A DNA stretch of 64,000 nucleotides, from the NCBI GenBank assembly GCA_038528605.1, contig JBCBEP010000004.1:1-64000 (forward strand), read 5' to 3'. This stretch comes from Thermohalobaculum sp038528605. Its GTDB lineage: Bacteria > Pseudomonadota > Alphaproteobacteria > Rhodobacterales > Rhodobacteraceae. The number at the start of each line of letters is the position of its first letter. Position 1 is the stretch's first letter. Under the pieces are notes generated by a model. That model was given only the letters and a program-made list of their open reading frames with translations. It ran no database searches and had not been told where the DNA came from. Positions 29,513-37,619 of the stretch are shown here, piece by piece. The translations under genes were made by a program, and so were the position numbers.

Positions 29513-30502
29513 TCAGTAGAAGGCCTCGTAGATCGGCGCCAGCGTCTCCTCCTGGAAGAGCGAGGAGACTGAGGTGCCGTTCGAGACGTTCAGCACCGCC
29601 TGCGCGAAGAGCGGTGCGACCGAGACGACGCGGATATTCGGCGCCGCCCGCACATCATCCCGCGGCTGGATCGTGTCGGTCACCACCAGCCGCTCCATCA
29701 CCGAGTTCGTTACCCGCTCCACCGCCGGGCCCGACAGCACGCCGTGGGTGATGTAGGCGTGCACCTCCGTTGCGCCCTGATCCTTGAGGAGCTCGGCCGC
29801 CTTGCAGAGCGTGCCGGCCGTGTCGCAGATATCGTCCACGATCACGCAGCGCTTGCCCGAGACATCGCCAATAACGGTCATGCTCTCGACCTCGCCCGCC
29901 CGCGCGCGCCGCTTGTCGACGACAGCAAGGTTCGAGCCGAGGCGGCGTGCAAGATCCCGCGCGCGGATCACACCCCCCACATCCGGCGACACCACCGTGA
30001 TGTCGTCGCCCGCCGCAAGGTGGTGCTTGATGTCGAGCGCGAAGACGGGGGCGGCGTAGAGGTTGTCCGTGGGGATGTCGAAGAAGCCCTGGATCTGGCC
30101 CGCATGCAGATCCATCGTCAGCACCCGGTCGATCCCCGCCATGGTCATCAGATTGGCCACGAGCTTCGCGGTGATGGGTGTGCGCGCCGCCGTCTTCCGG
30201 TCCTGCCGCGCATAACCGAAATAGGGGACCACGGCGGTGATGCGGCGCGCCGAAGCCCGGCGCAGCGCATCCGTCATGATCATCAGCTCCATTAGGTTGT
30301 CGTTCGCCGGGCTCGAGGTGGACTGCAGGATGAAACAGTCCTCGCCCCGCACGTTCTCGTAGATCTCGACGAAGATCTCGGCATCGTTGAAGCGTTCGAC
30401 CCGCGCTTCCGCGAGCCCGATACGGCCGCCGCGATAGACCGAGACGCGCTTGGCGATGGCCTCGGCCAGCGGTTTGTTGGCGTTGCCCGCGATGAGTTTC
30501 AT
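29513..30502 (-). CDS. prs: Ribose-phosphate pyrophosphokinase
   Basis: A 329-residue PRPP synthetase making phosphoribosyl pyrophosphate from ribose-5-phosphate and ATP, for nucleotide, histidine and tryptophan synthesis. Hallmarks are YFGYARQDRK, DLHAGQIQGFFDIPTDN, VVSPDVGGVIRARDLA and the PRPP loop VIVDDICDTAGTL. Length fits class I Prs, plus a few residues. The start at 30502 (MKLIAGNANKPLAE) is the family start; the frame runs further upstream with non-conserved residues. It is convergent with the LytS-like gene. Confidence 0.96.
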   Translation of the reverse strand: MKLIAGNANKPLAEAIAKRVSVYRGGRIGLAEARVERFNDAEIFVEIYENVRGEDCFILQSTSSPANDNLMELMIMTDALRRASARRITAVVPYFGYARQDRKTAARTPITAKLVANLMTMAGIDRVLTMDLHAGQIQGFFDIPTDNLYAAPVFALDIKHHLAAGDDITVVSPDVGGVIRARDLARRLGSNLAVVDKRRARAGEVESMTVIGDVSGKRCVIVDDICDTAGTLCKAAELLKDQGATEVHAYITHGVLSGPAVERVTNSVMERLVVTDTIQPRDDVRAAPNIRVVSVAPLFAQAVLNVSNGTSVSSLFQEETLAPIYEAFY

Positions 30503-30714
30503 GGCTGTAGATCCCCCGCCTGTCGCCGCGCCGATGCCGGTGCTTGTGCCCATGCCCGCGCCATTCGTCGGGGCACCGACCCGACGGACGCCCTGATAAG
30601 CGAGGCGGAGGCGCGCTGCCAAGGCGCGAATCCGGTTTCCGGGCGGCGGGGATTGCGGCGGCGCCGGGCCTGCGGGCATGAGAGGTCTCCCAGGAGCGCG
30701 GGCCGGAGGCACCG

Positions 30715-31311
30715 ATGACGACGATCGACTACTACCTAACCACCGTGAGCCCCTATGCCTATCTCACCGGAGACCGCATCGAGCGGATTGCCGCGAAGCA
30801 CGGGGCGCGGGTCGCCTACCGCCCCATCGATCTCGGCAAGGTGTTCCCCACAACCGGCGGGCTGCCGCTCGCCAAGCGGGCGCCCGCGCGCCGGGCCTAC
30901 AGGCTCCAGGAGCTTCGCCGCTGGTCCCAGGCGCTCGAGATGCCGCTGACGCTCGAGCCCGCGCATTTCCCGGTCCCGCCCGAGGCGTCGTCCCTCGCCG
31001 TCTGCGCCGCGGTCCGGCTCGGCGCCGATGCCGGGGCGCTCACGCGCTACTATCTCGCCGCCTGCTGGGCGGAGGAGCGGGACATCTCCGATGATGCGGT
31101 GGTGGCCGCGGGGCTCGAGACCGTGGGGCTGCCGGCGGATGCGGTGACGGACGCGGATCGCGCGGCCTTCGCGGCGAACGCCGACGCCGCGCTGGCGGCG
31201 GGCGTGTTCGGCGCGCCGAGCTTCGTGGTGGGCGACGAGCTCTTCTGGGGGCAGGACCGGCTCGAGATGCTGGACCTGTTCCTCACCGGCAAGGTGAGGG
31301 GCGCTGTCTGA
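30715..31311 (+). CDS. 2-hydroxychromene-2-carboxylate isomerase family protein (DsbA/kappa-GST fold)
   Basis: A 198-residue thioredoxin-fold protein of the HCCA isomerase family, known from naphthalene degradation and often glutathione dependent. TVSPYAYLTGDR near the N-terminus carries the conserved Ser, and GVFGAPSFVVGDELFWGQDR at the C-terminus is the family signature. No other naphthalene genes are nearby, so the real substrate is unknown. The start at 30715 follows GGAGGCACCG. It is separate from prs, which is divergent. Confidence 0.85.
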   Translation: MTTIDYYLTTVSPYAYLTGDRIERIAAKHGARVAYRPIDLGKVFPTTGGLPLAKRAPARRAYRLQELRRWSQALEMPLTLEPAHFPVPPEASSLAVCAAVRLGADAGALTRYYLAACWAEERDISDDAVVAAGLETVGLPADAVTDADRAAFAANADAALAAGVFGAPSFVVGDELFWGQDRLEMLDLFLTGKVRGAV

Positions 31312-31330
31312 CGGGCGCCCGTTCCCGCGT

Positions 31331-31350
31331 CGCGGGGCTTGCGCCCCGCG
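31331..31350. terminator. Hairpin downstream of the HCCA isomerase gene
   Basis: An eight-base-pair perfect stem CGCGGGGC/GCCCCGCG with a TTGC loop lies 20 bases past the stop. No strong T-run follows, so it may work with Rho. Confidence 0.45.
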
Positions 31351-31533
31351 CCTTGGTCCGCCCACCCGCCAGCCAGCGCCCGCAGCGTCGCCTCATCGGC
31401 GATCGCGAAGGGTGGCAGCGGCGGCGTTGACACGCGCGCTGGCCCTCGCGAGGGTCCCCGGAACGTCGGCGCTCGTCCGACGCGGAAACGGCCTCGCCAG
31501 CCCGGCGCGCCGGCACTTCACAGGAGGCATCCC

Positions 31534-32535
31534 ATGACCTTTCGCGCCCTCATCGTCGACAAGGCCGAGGACGGCACCGTCAGCCCGTCCATCCAGGAAA
31601 TCGGGGAGGACCGGCTGCCCTCCGCGGAGGAGGGTGCGGATGTTACCGTTGCGGTCCATCACTCCACGCTGAACTACAAGGACGGGCTCTGCCTCACGGG
31701 CGGCGGCGGGCTCGTGCGCAAATACCCCCATGTGCCGGGGATCGACTTCGCCGGCGAGGTGGAGGCCTCCGACAGCCCCGACTTCAAGCCCGGCGACAAG
31801 GTGGTGCTGACCGGCTGGCGCGTGGGCGAGGTCTGGTGGGGCGGCTATGCGGAGAAGGCGCGGGTGAAGGCGGACTGGCTGGTGCCGCTGCCCGAGGGCT
31901 TCGGGACCGACACAGCGATGGCCATCGGCACCGCGGGCTTCACCGCCATGCTCGCCGTCATCGCGCTCGAGAAGCAGGGGCTGAAGCCCGGCGACGGGCC
32001 GGTGCTGGTCACGGGCGCCGCCGGCGGCGTCGGCTCGGTCGCCACGGCGATCCTCGCCAAACTCGGCCATGAGGTGCACGCCGTCACCGGCCGGCCGGAG
32101 ACGGGGGACTATCTCAAGAGCCTCGGCGCCTCGGCCATCGTGCCGCGCGAGGAGCTGGCCGAGCCCGGCAAGCCGCTGGAGCGCGAGACCTGGGCGGGCT
32201 GCGTGGACAGCGTGGGCGGGGCCATGCTGGCGAAGGTCCTTACCCAGATGAAATACGGCTGCTCCGTCGCCGCCGTGGGCCTCGCTGGCGGGCCGAAGCT
32301 GCCGACCACCGTCATCCCCTTCATCCTCCGCGGCGTGAACCTGCTCGGCATCGACAGCGTGATGCGCCCGAAGGCGGACAGGCTGGAGGCCTGGGGCCGG
32401 CTCGCGACCGACCTGCCGCGCGACCTCCTCGAGAGCATGGTGGAGCACAAGACGCTGGCGGACCTGCCGGCCCTCGGCCCTGCCATCCTCAAGGGCCAGG
32501 TGAAGGGCCGGGTGGTCGTGGACGTGCGCGCATGA
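31534..32535 (+). CDS. acuI: MDR-family acrylyl-CoA reductase (AcuI/YhdH-type)
   Basis: A 333-residue medium-chain dehydrogenase/reductase without the zinc ligands of alcohol dehydrogenases. NADPH-binding is at VLVTGAAGGVGSVATAILAK, preceded by NYKDGLCLTG and HVPGIDFAGEV, all typical of AcuI/YhdH. The enzyme reduces acryloyl-CoA to propionyl-CoA, which detoxifies acrylate and is important in marine DMSP-using Rhodobacterales. The ATG follows AGGAGG. Its stop overlaps the start of the aminotransferase gene. No other acu or dmd genes are in the window, so the physiological role is inferred. Confidence 0.88.
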   Translation: MTFRALIVDKAEDGTVSPSIQEIGEDRLPSAEEGADVTVAVHHSTLNYKDGLCLTGGGGLVRKYPHVPGIDFAGEVEASDSPDFKPGDKVVLTGWRVGEVWWGGYAEKARVKADWLVPLPEGFGTDTAMAIGTAGFTAMLAVIALEKQGLKPGDGPVLVTGAAGGVGSVATAILAKLGHEVHAVTGRPETGDYLKSLGASAIVPREELAEPGKPLERETWAGCVDSVGGAMLAKVLTQMKYGCSVAAVGLAGGPKLPTTVIPFILRGVNLLGIDSVMRPKADRLEAWGRLATDLPRDLLESMVEHKTLADLPALGPAILKGQVKGRVVVDVRA

Positions 32536-33773
32536 GCGCGGACAGCGCCTCCACAGCGCTCGATATCGATTTCGTCCGCGCCCAGTTCCCGGCCTTCGAC
32601 GGGGGGGACGATGTCGTGTTCATGGAGAACGCGGGCGGCTCCTACGCCGCCCGCGCGACGGTCGACCGGCTGACGCATTTCTATACCCGCACCAAGGTGC
32701 AGCCCTATGGCCCCTTCCGCGCCTCCGCCGAAGGGGGCGAGGCGATGGACAATGCGCGCGCCCGGCTCGCGGCGCTCATGGGCGTCGCGCCGGACGAGGT
32801 GCTGATCGGCCCCTCCACCACGCAGAACGTCTATGTGCTCGCCCAGGCTGTGGGCGAGATGCTGGGCGAGGGCGACGAGATCGTGGTCACGAACCAGGAC
32901 CACGAGGCCAATACCGGCGCCTGGCGTCGCCTCGCCCGCCGCGGCATCGCCGTGCGCGAATGGCAGGTGAACGCCGAGACGGGGCATCTCGACCCCGCCG
33001 ATCTCAAGGCGCTGCTGACGGATCGCACCCGCCTCGTCGCCTTCCCCCATGCCTCCAATATCGTGGCCGAGATCAACCCGGTGGCGGAGATCGCGGCGCT
33101 CGCGCGCGATGCGGGTGCGATCACGGTGGTCGACGGGGTCTCCGCCGCGCCCCACGGGCTGCCGGACATCCCCGCGCTTGGCGCCGATATCTACATGTTC
33201 TCGGCCTACAAGACCTACGGGCCGCATCAGGGCGTGATGGCGGTGCGCGCGGCCGTGAACCGCCGCCTGCCGAACCAGGGCCACCATTTCAATGACGGCT
33301 ACGCGGAGAAGCGCCTTGTGCCCGCGGGGCCGGACCATGCGCAGATCGCCGCGATGGCGGGGGTGGCGGATTATGTGGACACGCTCCACGCCCATCACTT
33401 CGGCAGCGGGGAGAACGATCCGGCCGCCCGCTCCCGCGCGGTGGCGGGGCTGATGCGGGCGCAGGAGAAGCGGCTGACCGGGCGGCTGATGGATTACCTC
33501 GCCACCCGGTCCGACCTCCGCCTCCTCGGGCCGTCCGACCCCGAGCGGCGCGCCTCCACCATCGCGCTTGCCCATGCACGGCCCGGCGAGGAGCTTGCCA
33601 CAGCGCTCGCCGCCGAGGGCATCGGGGCGGGTGGAGGGGATTTCTATGCCGGCCGAGTGATCGAGGCGATGGGGGTGGATCCGTCGCACGGCGTCCTCCG
33701 CCTCTCCTTCCTGCACTACACGCGCGAGGACGAGATCGATCGGGTGATCGCAGCCCTCGATCGCGTGCTCTGA
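32532..33773 (+). CDS. Class V aminotransferase (cysteine desulfurase-like)
   Basis: A 413-residue PLP-dependent fold-type I enzyme. The PLP Lys is in FSAYKTYGPHQGVMAV, the acid contact in TVVDGVSAAPHGLPDI, and STTQNVYVLA and DHEANTGAWRRLA are cofactor-pocket segments. This is the NifS-like group that includes cysteine desulfurase-like proteins, but the mobile catalytic Cys loop of IscS/SufS is not evident. The reaction is not assigned. It starts in an ATGA overlap with acuI and is followed by rsmD after 18 bases. Confidence 0.85.
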   Translation: MSADSASTALDIDFVRAQFPAFDGGDDVVFMENAGGSYAARATVDRLTHFYTRTKVQPYGPFRASAEGGEAMDNARARLAALMGVAPDEVLIGPSTTQNVYVLAQAVGEMLGEGDEIVVTNQDHEANTGAWRRLARRGIAVREWQVNAETGHLDPADLKALLTDRTRLVAFPHASNIVAEINPVAEIAALARDAGAITVVDGVSAAPHGLPDIPALGADIYMFSAYKTYGPHQGVMAVRAAVNRRLPNQGHHFNDGYAEKRLVPAGPDHAQIAAMAGVADYVDTLHAHHFGSGENDPAARSRAVAGLMRAQEKRLTGRLMDYLATRSDLRLLGPSDPERRASTIALAHARPGEELATALAAEGIGAGGGDFYAGRVIEAMGVDPSHGVLRLSFLHYTREDEIDRVIAALDRVL

Positions 33774-33791
33774 GCGGGTCCGGGGCGTCCC

Positions 33792-34409
33792 ATGCGCATC
33801 GTCGGCGGCCGCTTCCGGGGGCATCGCCTGGCGGCCCCCGGGGCGGCGGGCGGCGGGGCGGCGCATCTGCGGCCGACGGCGGACCGGGTGCGCGAGGCGC
33901 TCTTCAACCTGCTGGCCCATGGCGGCTATGGCACGCCCCCGCCGCCCGAGGGTGCGCGGGTGCTCGATCTCTTCGCGGGTACCGGCGCGCTCGGGCTGGA
34001 GGCGCTCTCCCGCGGGGCGGGCTATGCGGTGTTCGTCGACGATCACGGCCCCTCGCGCGCGCTCATCCGCACCTCCGTCGAGACGCTGGGGCTTGCGGGT
34101 GTCACCAAGATCTGGCGGCGGGACGCGCGGCGCCTCGGCCCCTGCCGCGGGGCGCCCTTCGAGCTCGTCTTCGCCGATCCGCCCTATGACGACCCCGGCG
34201 CTGGCATTGCGGCGCTCGGGGCGGCGCGGGACGGTGGGTGGCTGGCCCCGGGCGCGCTCGTGGTGATCGAGAGCGCTGCCGCCGCCGGCGCCGCCGCCGC
34301 GCCGGACTGGCTCGACCCCCTCGATGCCCGCCGCTATGGCGAGACGCTCATCCACATTCTGCGCGCCCCCGGCGGGCCAGCGCCAACCGACGAGGAGGAG
34401 ACCCCATGA
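33792..34409 (+). CDS. rsmD: 16S rRNA (guanine(966)-N(2))-methyltransferase RsmD
   Basis: A 205-residue Rossmann-fold methyltransferase using SAM to methylate G966 of 16S rRNA. It starts MRIVGGRFRGHRL, then LRPTADRVREALFNLL, VLDLFAGTGALGLEALSRGA (SAM motif I) and the N6/N2 catalytic motif FADPPYDDPG. All match RsmD. Its stop overlaps the ATG of the SDR gene. It is part of a run with acuI, the aminotransferase and the SDR. Confidence 0.94.
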   Translation: MRIVGGRFRGHRLAAPGAAGGGAAHLRPTADRVREALFNLLAHGGYGTPPPPEGARVLDLFAGTGALGLEALSRGAGYAVFVDDHGPSRALIRTSVETLGLAGVTKIWRRDARRLGPCRGAPFELVFADPPYDDPGAGIAALGAARDGGWLAPGALVVIESAAAAGAAAAPDWLDPLDARRYGETLIHILRAPGGPAPTDEEETP

Positions 34410-35173
34410 AGATCGGCGAGAACACGCCCGCGCTGGTGACCGGGGGGGCAAGCGGCCTCGGCGAGGCCTGCGTCCGCGCCCTCCGCGCCAAGGGCGCCCC
34501 CGTCGCCATCCTCGATATGGCGCGCGAGAAGGCCGAGGCGGTCGCGGCCGAGACGGGGGCGCTGGCGCTCGACTGCGACGTGACCGACGAGGCGAGCGTC
34601 ACCGCCGCCCTCGCTGCCGCCGCCGAGGCGGCCGGGCCCGCCCGTATCGTCATCTGCTGCGCCGGCATCGCCCCCGCGGCCAAGACCGCCGGCTCGAAGG
34701 GGGCGCATGACATGGCGCTCTTCGAGAAGGTCATCGCCATCAATCTCGTCGGCACCATGCGGGTGATGGCCCATGCGGCGCAGGCGATGCGCGACCTCGA
34801 GCCCCTCGACGCGGATGGTGAGCGTGGCGCTATCGTGAACACCGCCTCGGTGGCGGCGTTCGAGGGGCAGATGGGCCAGGCCGCCTATGCTGCCTCCAAG
34901 GGCGGGGTGGCGGCCCTCACCCTGCCGGCGGCGCGGGACCTCTCGCGCGACGGGATCCGCGTGAGCGCCATCGCCCCGGGCATCTTCGGCACGCCCATGC
35001 TGCGCGGCCTGCCCGAGGAGGTGCAGGAGAGCCTGGCCCAGCAGGTGCCATTCCCCGTGCGCCTCGGCGAGCCCTCGGAATTCGCCGCCCTCGCGCTCTT
35101 CATGGTGGAGACGGGCTACATGAACGGCTCGGTGGTGCGGCTCGACGGGGCGATCCGGATGGGCATGCGCTAG
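34406..35173 (+). CDS. SDR-family 3-hydroxyacyl-CoA dehydrogenase-like (HSD10-type)
   Basis: A 255-residue short-chain dehydrogenase. The NAD site is TGGASGLGEACVRAL near residues 12-26, followed by NTASVAAFEGQMGQAAYAAS with the Ser and Tyr-xxx-Lys catalytic set (YAASK). The VSAIAPGIFGTPMLRGLPEEV segment matches HSD17B10/2-methyl-3-hydroxybutyryl-CoA dehydrogenases. The start ATG follows GAGGAGGAG and overlaps the rsmD stop. A long hairpin element follows eight bases after the stop. Confidence 0.87.
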   Translation: MKIGENTPALVTGGASGLGEACVRALRAKGAPVAILDMAREKAEAVAAETGALALDCDVTDEASVTAALAAAAEAAGPARIVICCAGIAPAAKTAGSKGAHDMALFEKVIAINLVGTMRVMAHAAQAMRDLEPLDADGERGAIVNTASVAAFEGQMGQAAYAASKGGVAALTLPAARDLSRDGIRVSAIAPGIFGTPMLRGLPEEVQESLAQQVPFPVRLGEPSEFAALALFMVETGYMNGSVVRLDGAIRMGMR

Positions 35174-35180
35174 GCGCGGG

Positions 35181-35243
35181 CACCGCCATCGGGCCGCCAC
35201 CTCCCCCGCCCGCCCACCCATCGGTGACGGCCCGATGGCGGTG
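35181..35243. repeat. Long stem-loop with G-quadruplex-type loop (copy 2)
   Basis: Two 21-base arms (35181-35201 and 35223-35243) pair with one mismatch. The 21-base loop carries C5-G-C3-G-C3-A-C3 at 35203-35219, a four-tract G-quadruplex motif on the minus strand. The inner arm and loop region CCACCTCCCCCGCCCGCCCA is the same as at 57344-57420, while the outer arms are unrelated in sequence. It follows the SDR gene and may end its transcript, but it has no T-run. Confidence 0.8.
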
Positions 35244-35373
35244 GGCGACGCGCTGGTTGAACAGGCCTCTGCCCCAACGGCCCTATCCCAACGGCCCTCT
35301 GCGCGCTATCTCCGCCCGGTGGCCGCCCGCCCGGGCGGCCCGCCCTGCAACGCTCCGGAGAGAGGGACGCCCC

Positions 35374-35862
35374 ATGACCATTGCCGTCGGCGACAGCCTG
35401 CCCGCCGCAACCCTTTACGAGATGACCGCCGACGGGCCGAAGGGCGTGCCCTCGGCCGAGGTTCTGGGGCAGGGGACGGTCGCCGTCTTCGGCGTGCCCG
35501 GCGCCTTCACCCCCACCTGCCACATGAAGCACATGCCGAGCTTCGTCGCCCAGGCGGACGCGCTCCGCGCCAAGGGTGTGGACAGCATCGTCTGCATCAC
35601 CGTGAACGACCCCTTCGTCGCCAAGGCCTGGGGCGATGCCACGGGCGCGCCCGGCGCCGGCATCCGTGTGGTGGGCGACGCGACGGCAGAGTTCGTCCAG
35701 GCCATCGGCATCCATTTCGATGGCGCCGCGGTGGGTCTCGGCATCCGCGCGCAGCGCTTCTCCATGCTGGTGAAGGACGGCACCGTGACCGCGCTCAACA
35801 CCGAGGAAAAGCCGTCCGACATGGACGTGACCGGTGCCGAGAAACTGCTCGAAGCGCTCTAG
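35374..35862 (+). CDS. Peroxiredoxin (Prx5-type)
   Basis: A 162-residue thioredoxin-fold peroxidase that reduces hydrogen peroxide and alkyl hydroperoxides. The peroxidatic Cys is in FGVPGAFTPTCHMKHMP, followed by CITVNDPFVAKAWG and RAQRFSMLVKDG, typical of the AhpE/PRX5 group. No resolving Cys partner is evident near the C-terminus, so reduction may use glutathione or thioredoxin. The ATG at 35374 follows GGAGAGAGG. A strong hairpin follows. The 200-base gap upstream includes the copy-2 hairpin and a CCCAACGGCCCT double repeat. Confidence 0.92.
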   Translation: MTIAVGDSLPAATLYEMTADGPKGVPSAEVLGQGTVAVFGVPGAFTPTCHMKHMPSFVAQADALRAKGVDSIVCITVNDPFVAKAWGDATGAPGAGIRVVGDATAEFVQAIGIHFDGAAVGLGIRAQRFSMLVKDGTVTALNTEEKPSDMDVTGAEKLLEAL

Positions 35863-35877
35863 GCCGCGCGACCCAAA

Positions 35878-35915
35878 CACAATGCGCCACTGCCTGTAAG
35901 GCGTGGCGCATTGTG
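35878..35915 (+). terminator. Hairpin downstream of the peroxiredoxin gene
   Basis: A 12-base-pair perfect stem CACAATGCGCCA/TGGCGCATTGTG around a 14-base loop, starting 15 bases after the stop. The sequence after it is not T-rich. It lies between the convergent peroxiredoxin and GNAT-like genes. Confidence 0.6.
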
Positions 35916-35979
35916 CTCGATACAATCTAATGCCAATGTGCGCTTTCCGGCGACGTTCCAGCTCCCGTGGCGCCCTTCC

Positions 35980-37197
35980 TCAGCCGTCCTTTCGGAAGGG
36001 CGTCATTTCGCCGAGGGCCTGGTTCTCGGCCTCCACTGCCCGGCGTTCGCCCTCCAGGAACCGCGCCACCGCATCGCGGAAGCCCGCATTCGGGATGTAG
36101 TGGATGGAACGGGTGGTCACCGGCTCATAGCCGCGCGCAAGTTTGTGACCGCCCTGCGCCCCCGCCTCCACGCGCTTCAGCCCGTGCGCGATGGCGAAGT
36201 CGATCGCCTGATAATAGCAGGTCTCGAAATGGAGGAAGGGATGGTCCTCGGTGCAGCCCCAGTAGCGCCCGAACAGCGTCTCGCGCCCGATGATGTTGAG
36301 CGCCCCGGCAATCCAGGCACCGTCCCGCCGGCAGAGGATCAGCAAGACGTCCTCCGCCATGGTCTCGCTCAGCCGTGAGAAGGCCGCGCGGGTGAGATAG
36401 GGGCGGCCCCATTTGCGGCTGCCCGTGTCCTGGTAGAAGTGCCAGAACGCGTCCCAATGCTCCTCCCGGATATCGCTGCCGGTGAGCCAGACCACCTCGA
36501 CATCGTTCTCCAGCGCCTTCGCCCGCTCCTTGCGGAGGTTCTTGCGCTTGCGTGAGGCGAGGGCGTCGAGGAACCCGTCGAAGCTCGTATAACCCTGATT
36601 TTCCCAGTGAAATTGCTGGTCCGTCCGCTGCAGGTAGCCATGGGCGGGCGCGAGGTCCCACTCCTCGCGCGTGCAGAAGGTGATGTGGAGCGAGGAGATG
36701 TTGTTGTTGGCCGTGATCTCCGCCGCCGTGTCGAGCAGCGCGCCGCGGAGGGCGTCGGCCGAGTACGGGGCGTCGGGCGCGACGAGCAGGCGCGGGCCGG
36801 TTGCGGGCGTGAAGGGCACGGCGCATTGCAGCTTGGGGTAATAGTCCCCGCCCGCGCGCTCCCAGGCATGGGCCCAGGAATGGTCGAAGACATACTCGCC
36901 CTGGCTGTGCCCCTTGAGATAGAGCGGCATGGTGGCGACGACGCGGCCGCCGAGCCTCGCGGCCAGGTGGTGCGGCGCCCAGCCGGCGCGCGCCGTGGCC
37001 GAGCCCGAACTCTCCATCGCTTCGAGAAAGGCGTGCGTTACGAACGGGTTGGACGGGCGGCCACCATCGGCCATTTCCGGCGCGGCGCAGGCATCCCACG
37101 CCTCGGGCGTGATCTCGGCGATGTCACGGTGGATGGTGAGCTCGAGCGCCTCCGCACCCGATGCCGGTTCCCCTTCCGCTTGGCCGCGCCCATGCAT
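35980..37197 (-). CDS. GNAT/FemAB-like acyltransferase (DUF482 family)
   Basis: A 405-residue protein with a double GNAT-like fold, as in the DUF482/'peptidogalycan biosynthesis' group. Landmarks are LYLKGHSQGEYVFDHSWAHA, QFHWENQGYTSFDGFLDALA, SRKRKNLRKERAKA, and AGALNIIGRETLFGRYWGC. The HFETCYYQAIDFAIAHGL and EAGAQGGHKLARGYEP motifs near the C-terminus are conserved in the family. The substrate is unknown; the family is widespread in alphaproteobacteria. The start at 37197 is the only good in-frame ATG before the DUF1127 region. Confidence 0.8.
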   Translation of the reverse strand: MHGRGQAEGEPASGAEALELTIHRDIAEITPEAWDACAAPEMADGGRPSNPFVTHAFLEAMESSGSATARAGWAPHHLAARLGGRVVATMPLYLKGHSQGEYVFDHSWAHAWERAGGDYYPKLQCAVPFTPATGPRLLVAPDAPYSADALRGALLDTAAEITANNNISSLHITFCTREEWDLAPAHGYLQRTDQQFHWENQGYTSFDGFLDALASRKRKNLRKERAKALENDVEVVWLTGSDIREEHWDAFWHFYQDTGSRKWGRPYLTRAAFSRLSETMAEDVLLILCRRDGAWIAGALNIIGRETLFGRYWGCTEDHPFLHFETCYYQAIDFAIAHGLKRVEAGAQGGHKLARGYEPVTTRSIHYIPNAGFRDAVARFLEGERRAVEAENQALGEMTPFRKDG

Positions 37198-37260
37198 GCG
37201 AAGTAAGTGGCGGCGCGGGGTGGGATATCAAGCCGGGATGCGGCGGTGCAGCGCGGGGAT

Positions 37261-37281
37261 GCGCGGGGCAGGGCCCCGCGC
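37261..37281 (-). terminator. Hairpin downstream of the DUF1127 gene
   Basis: A nine-base-pair perfect stem GCGCGGGGC/GCCCCGCGC with a three-base loop, six bases past the DUF1127 stop on the minus strand. A pyrimidine-poor tail follows, so termination strength is uncertain. Confidence 0.5.
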
Positions 37282-37287
37282 AGGCTG

Positions 37288-37512
37288 TCAGGACCAGAAC
37301 GGCTTCGAGGCTTCGTCCAGCGCTTCCTCCCGGCTGACCCCGATATCTTTCAGGAGATGCGGCGGCAGGGCCGCCAGCCGGCGCCGTGTGCGCATCCGGT
37401 CCTGGCAGTAGAAAAAGAGCGCCACGATGCCCTTCAACCGCCCGTACCGGGGCAGGCCGGTCACGCTCCGAGCATCGAGGGCGGTGGTGGCTGAGGGGGA
37501 CGTGGTAGACAT
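37288..37512 (-). CDS. DUF1127 domain-containing small protein
   Basis: A 74-residue basic protein. The C-terminal 40 residues carry the DUF1127 pattern: RRLAALPPHLLKDIGVSREE. Such proteins are abundant in alphaproteobacteria and have been linked to RNA turnover and nutrient or envelope responses. The exact role here is unknown. The start ATG at 37510-37512 is directly upstream of a region of palindromic operator-like sites. It is divergent from a MocR-type regulator, which often controls its divergent neighbour. Confidence 0.85.
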   Translation of the reverse strand: MSTTSPSATTALDARSVTGLPRYGRLKGIVALFFYCQDRMRTRRRLAALPPHLLKDIGVSREEALDEASKPFWS

Positions 37513-37524
37513 GGCGTCGCTCCT

Positions 37525-37619
37525 TTGTATCAGGTACAATCTTGAACATGGCGTCTTGTATGAGTACAATGTGTGTGATGGGCACAAAAATGGGAACAAT
37601 TTTATTGTGACCGATACAA
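37525..37619. promoter_or_regulatory. Three TTGTA...TACAA palindromic sites, likely MocR operator
   Basis: Three similar sites lie in the divergent region: TTGTATCAGGTACAA (37525-37539), TTGTATGAGTACAA (37556-37569) and TTGTGACCGATACAA (37605-37619). The first two have centres about 30 bases apart, near three helical turns, and the third overlaps the likely start codon of the regulator. This suits cooperative binding and autoregulation by the adjacent MocR protein. The binding is inferred from position and symmetry. Confidence 0.6.

Noticed and set aside
31375..31433. Possible start of a minus-strand gene (MSTPPLPPFAIADEATLRAL)
   Set aside because: The short protein-like start quickly runs into the antisense of the HCCA isomerase gene, and there is no matching downstream domain. 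It may be a remnant but cannot be supported.
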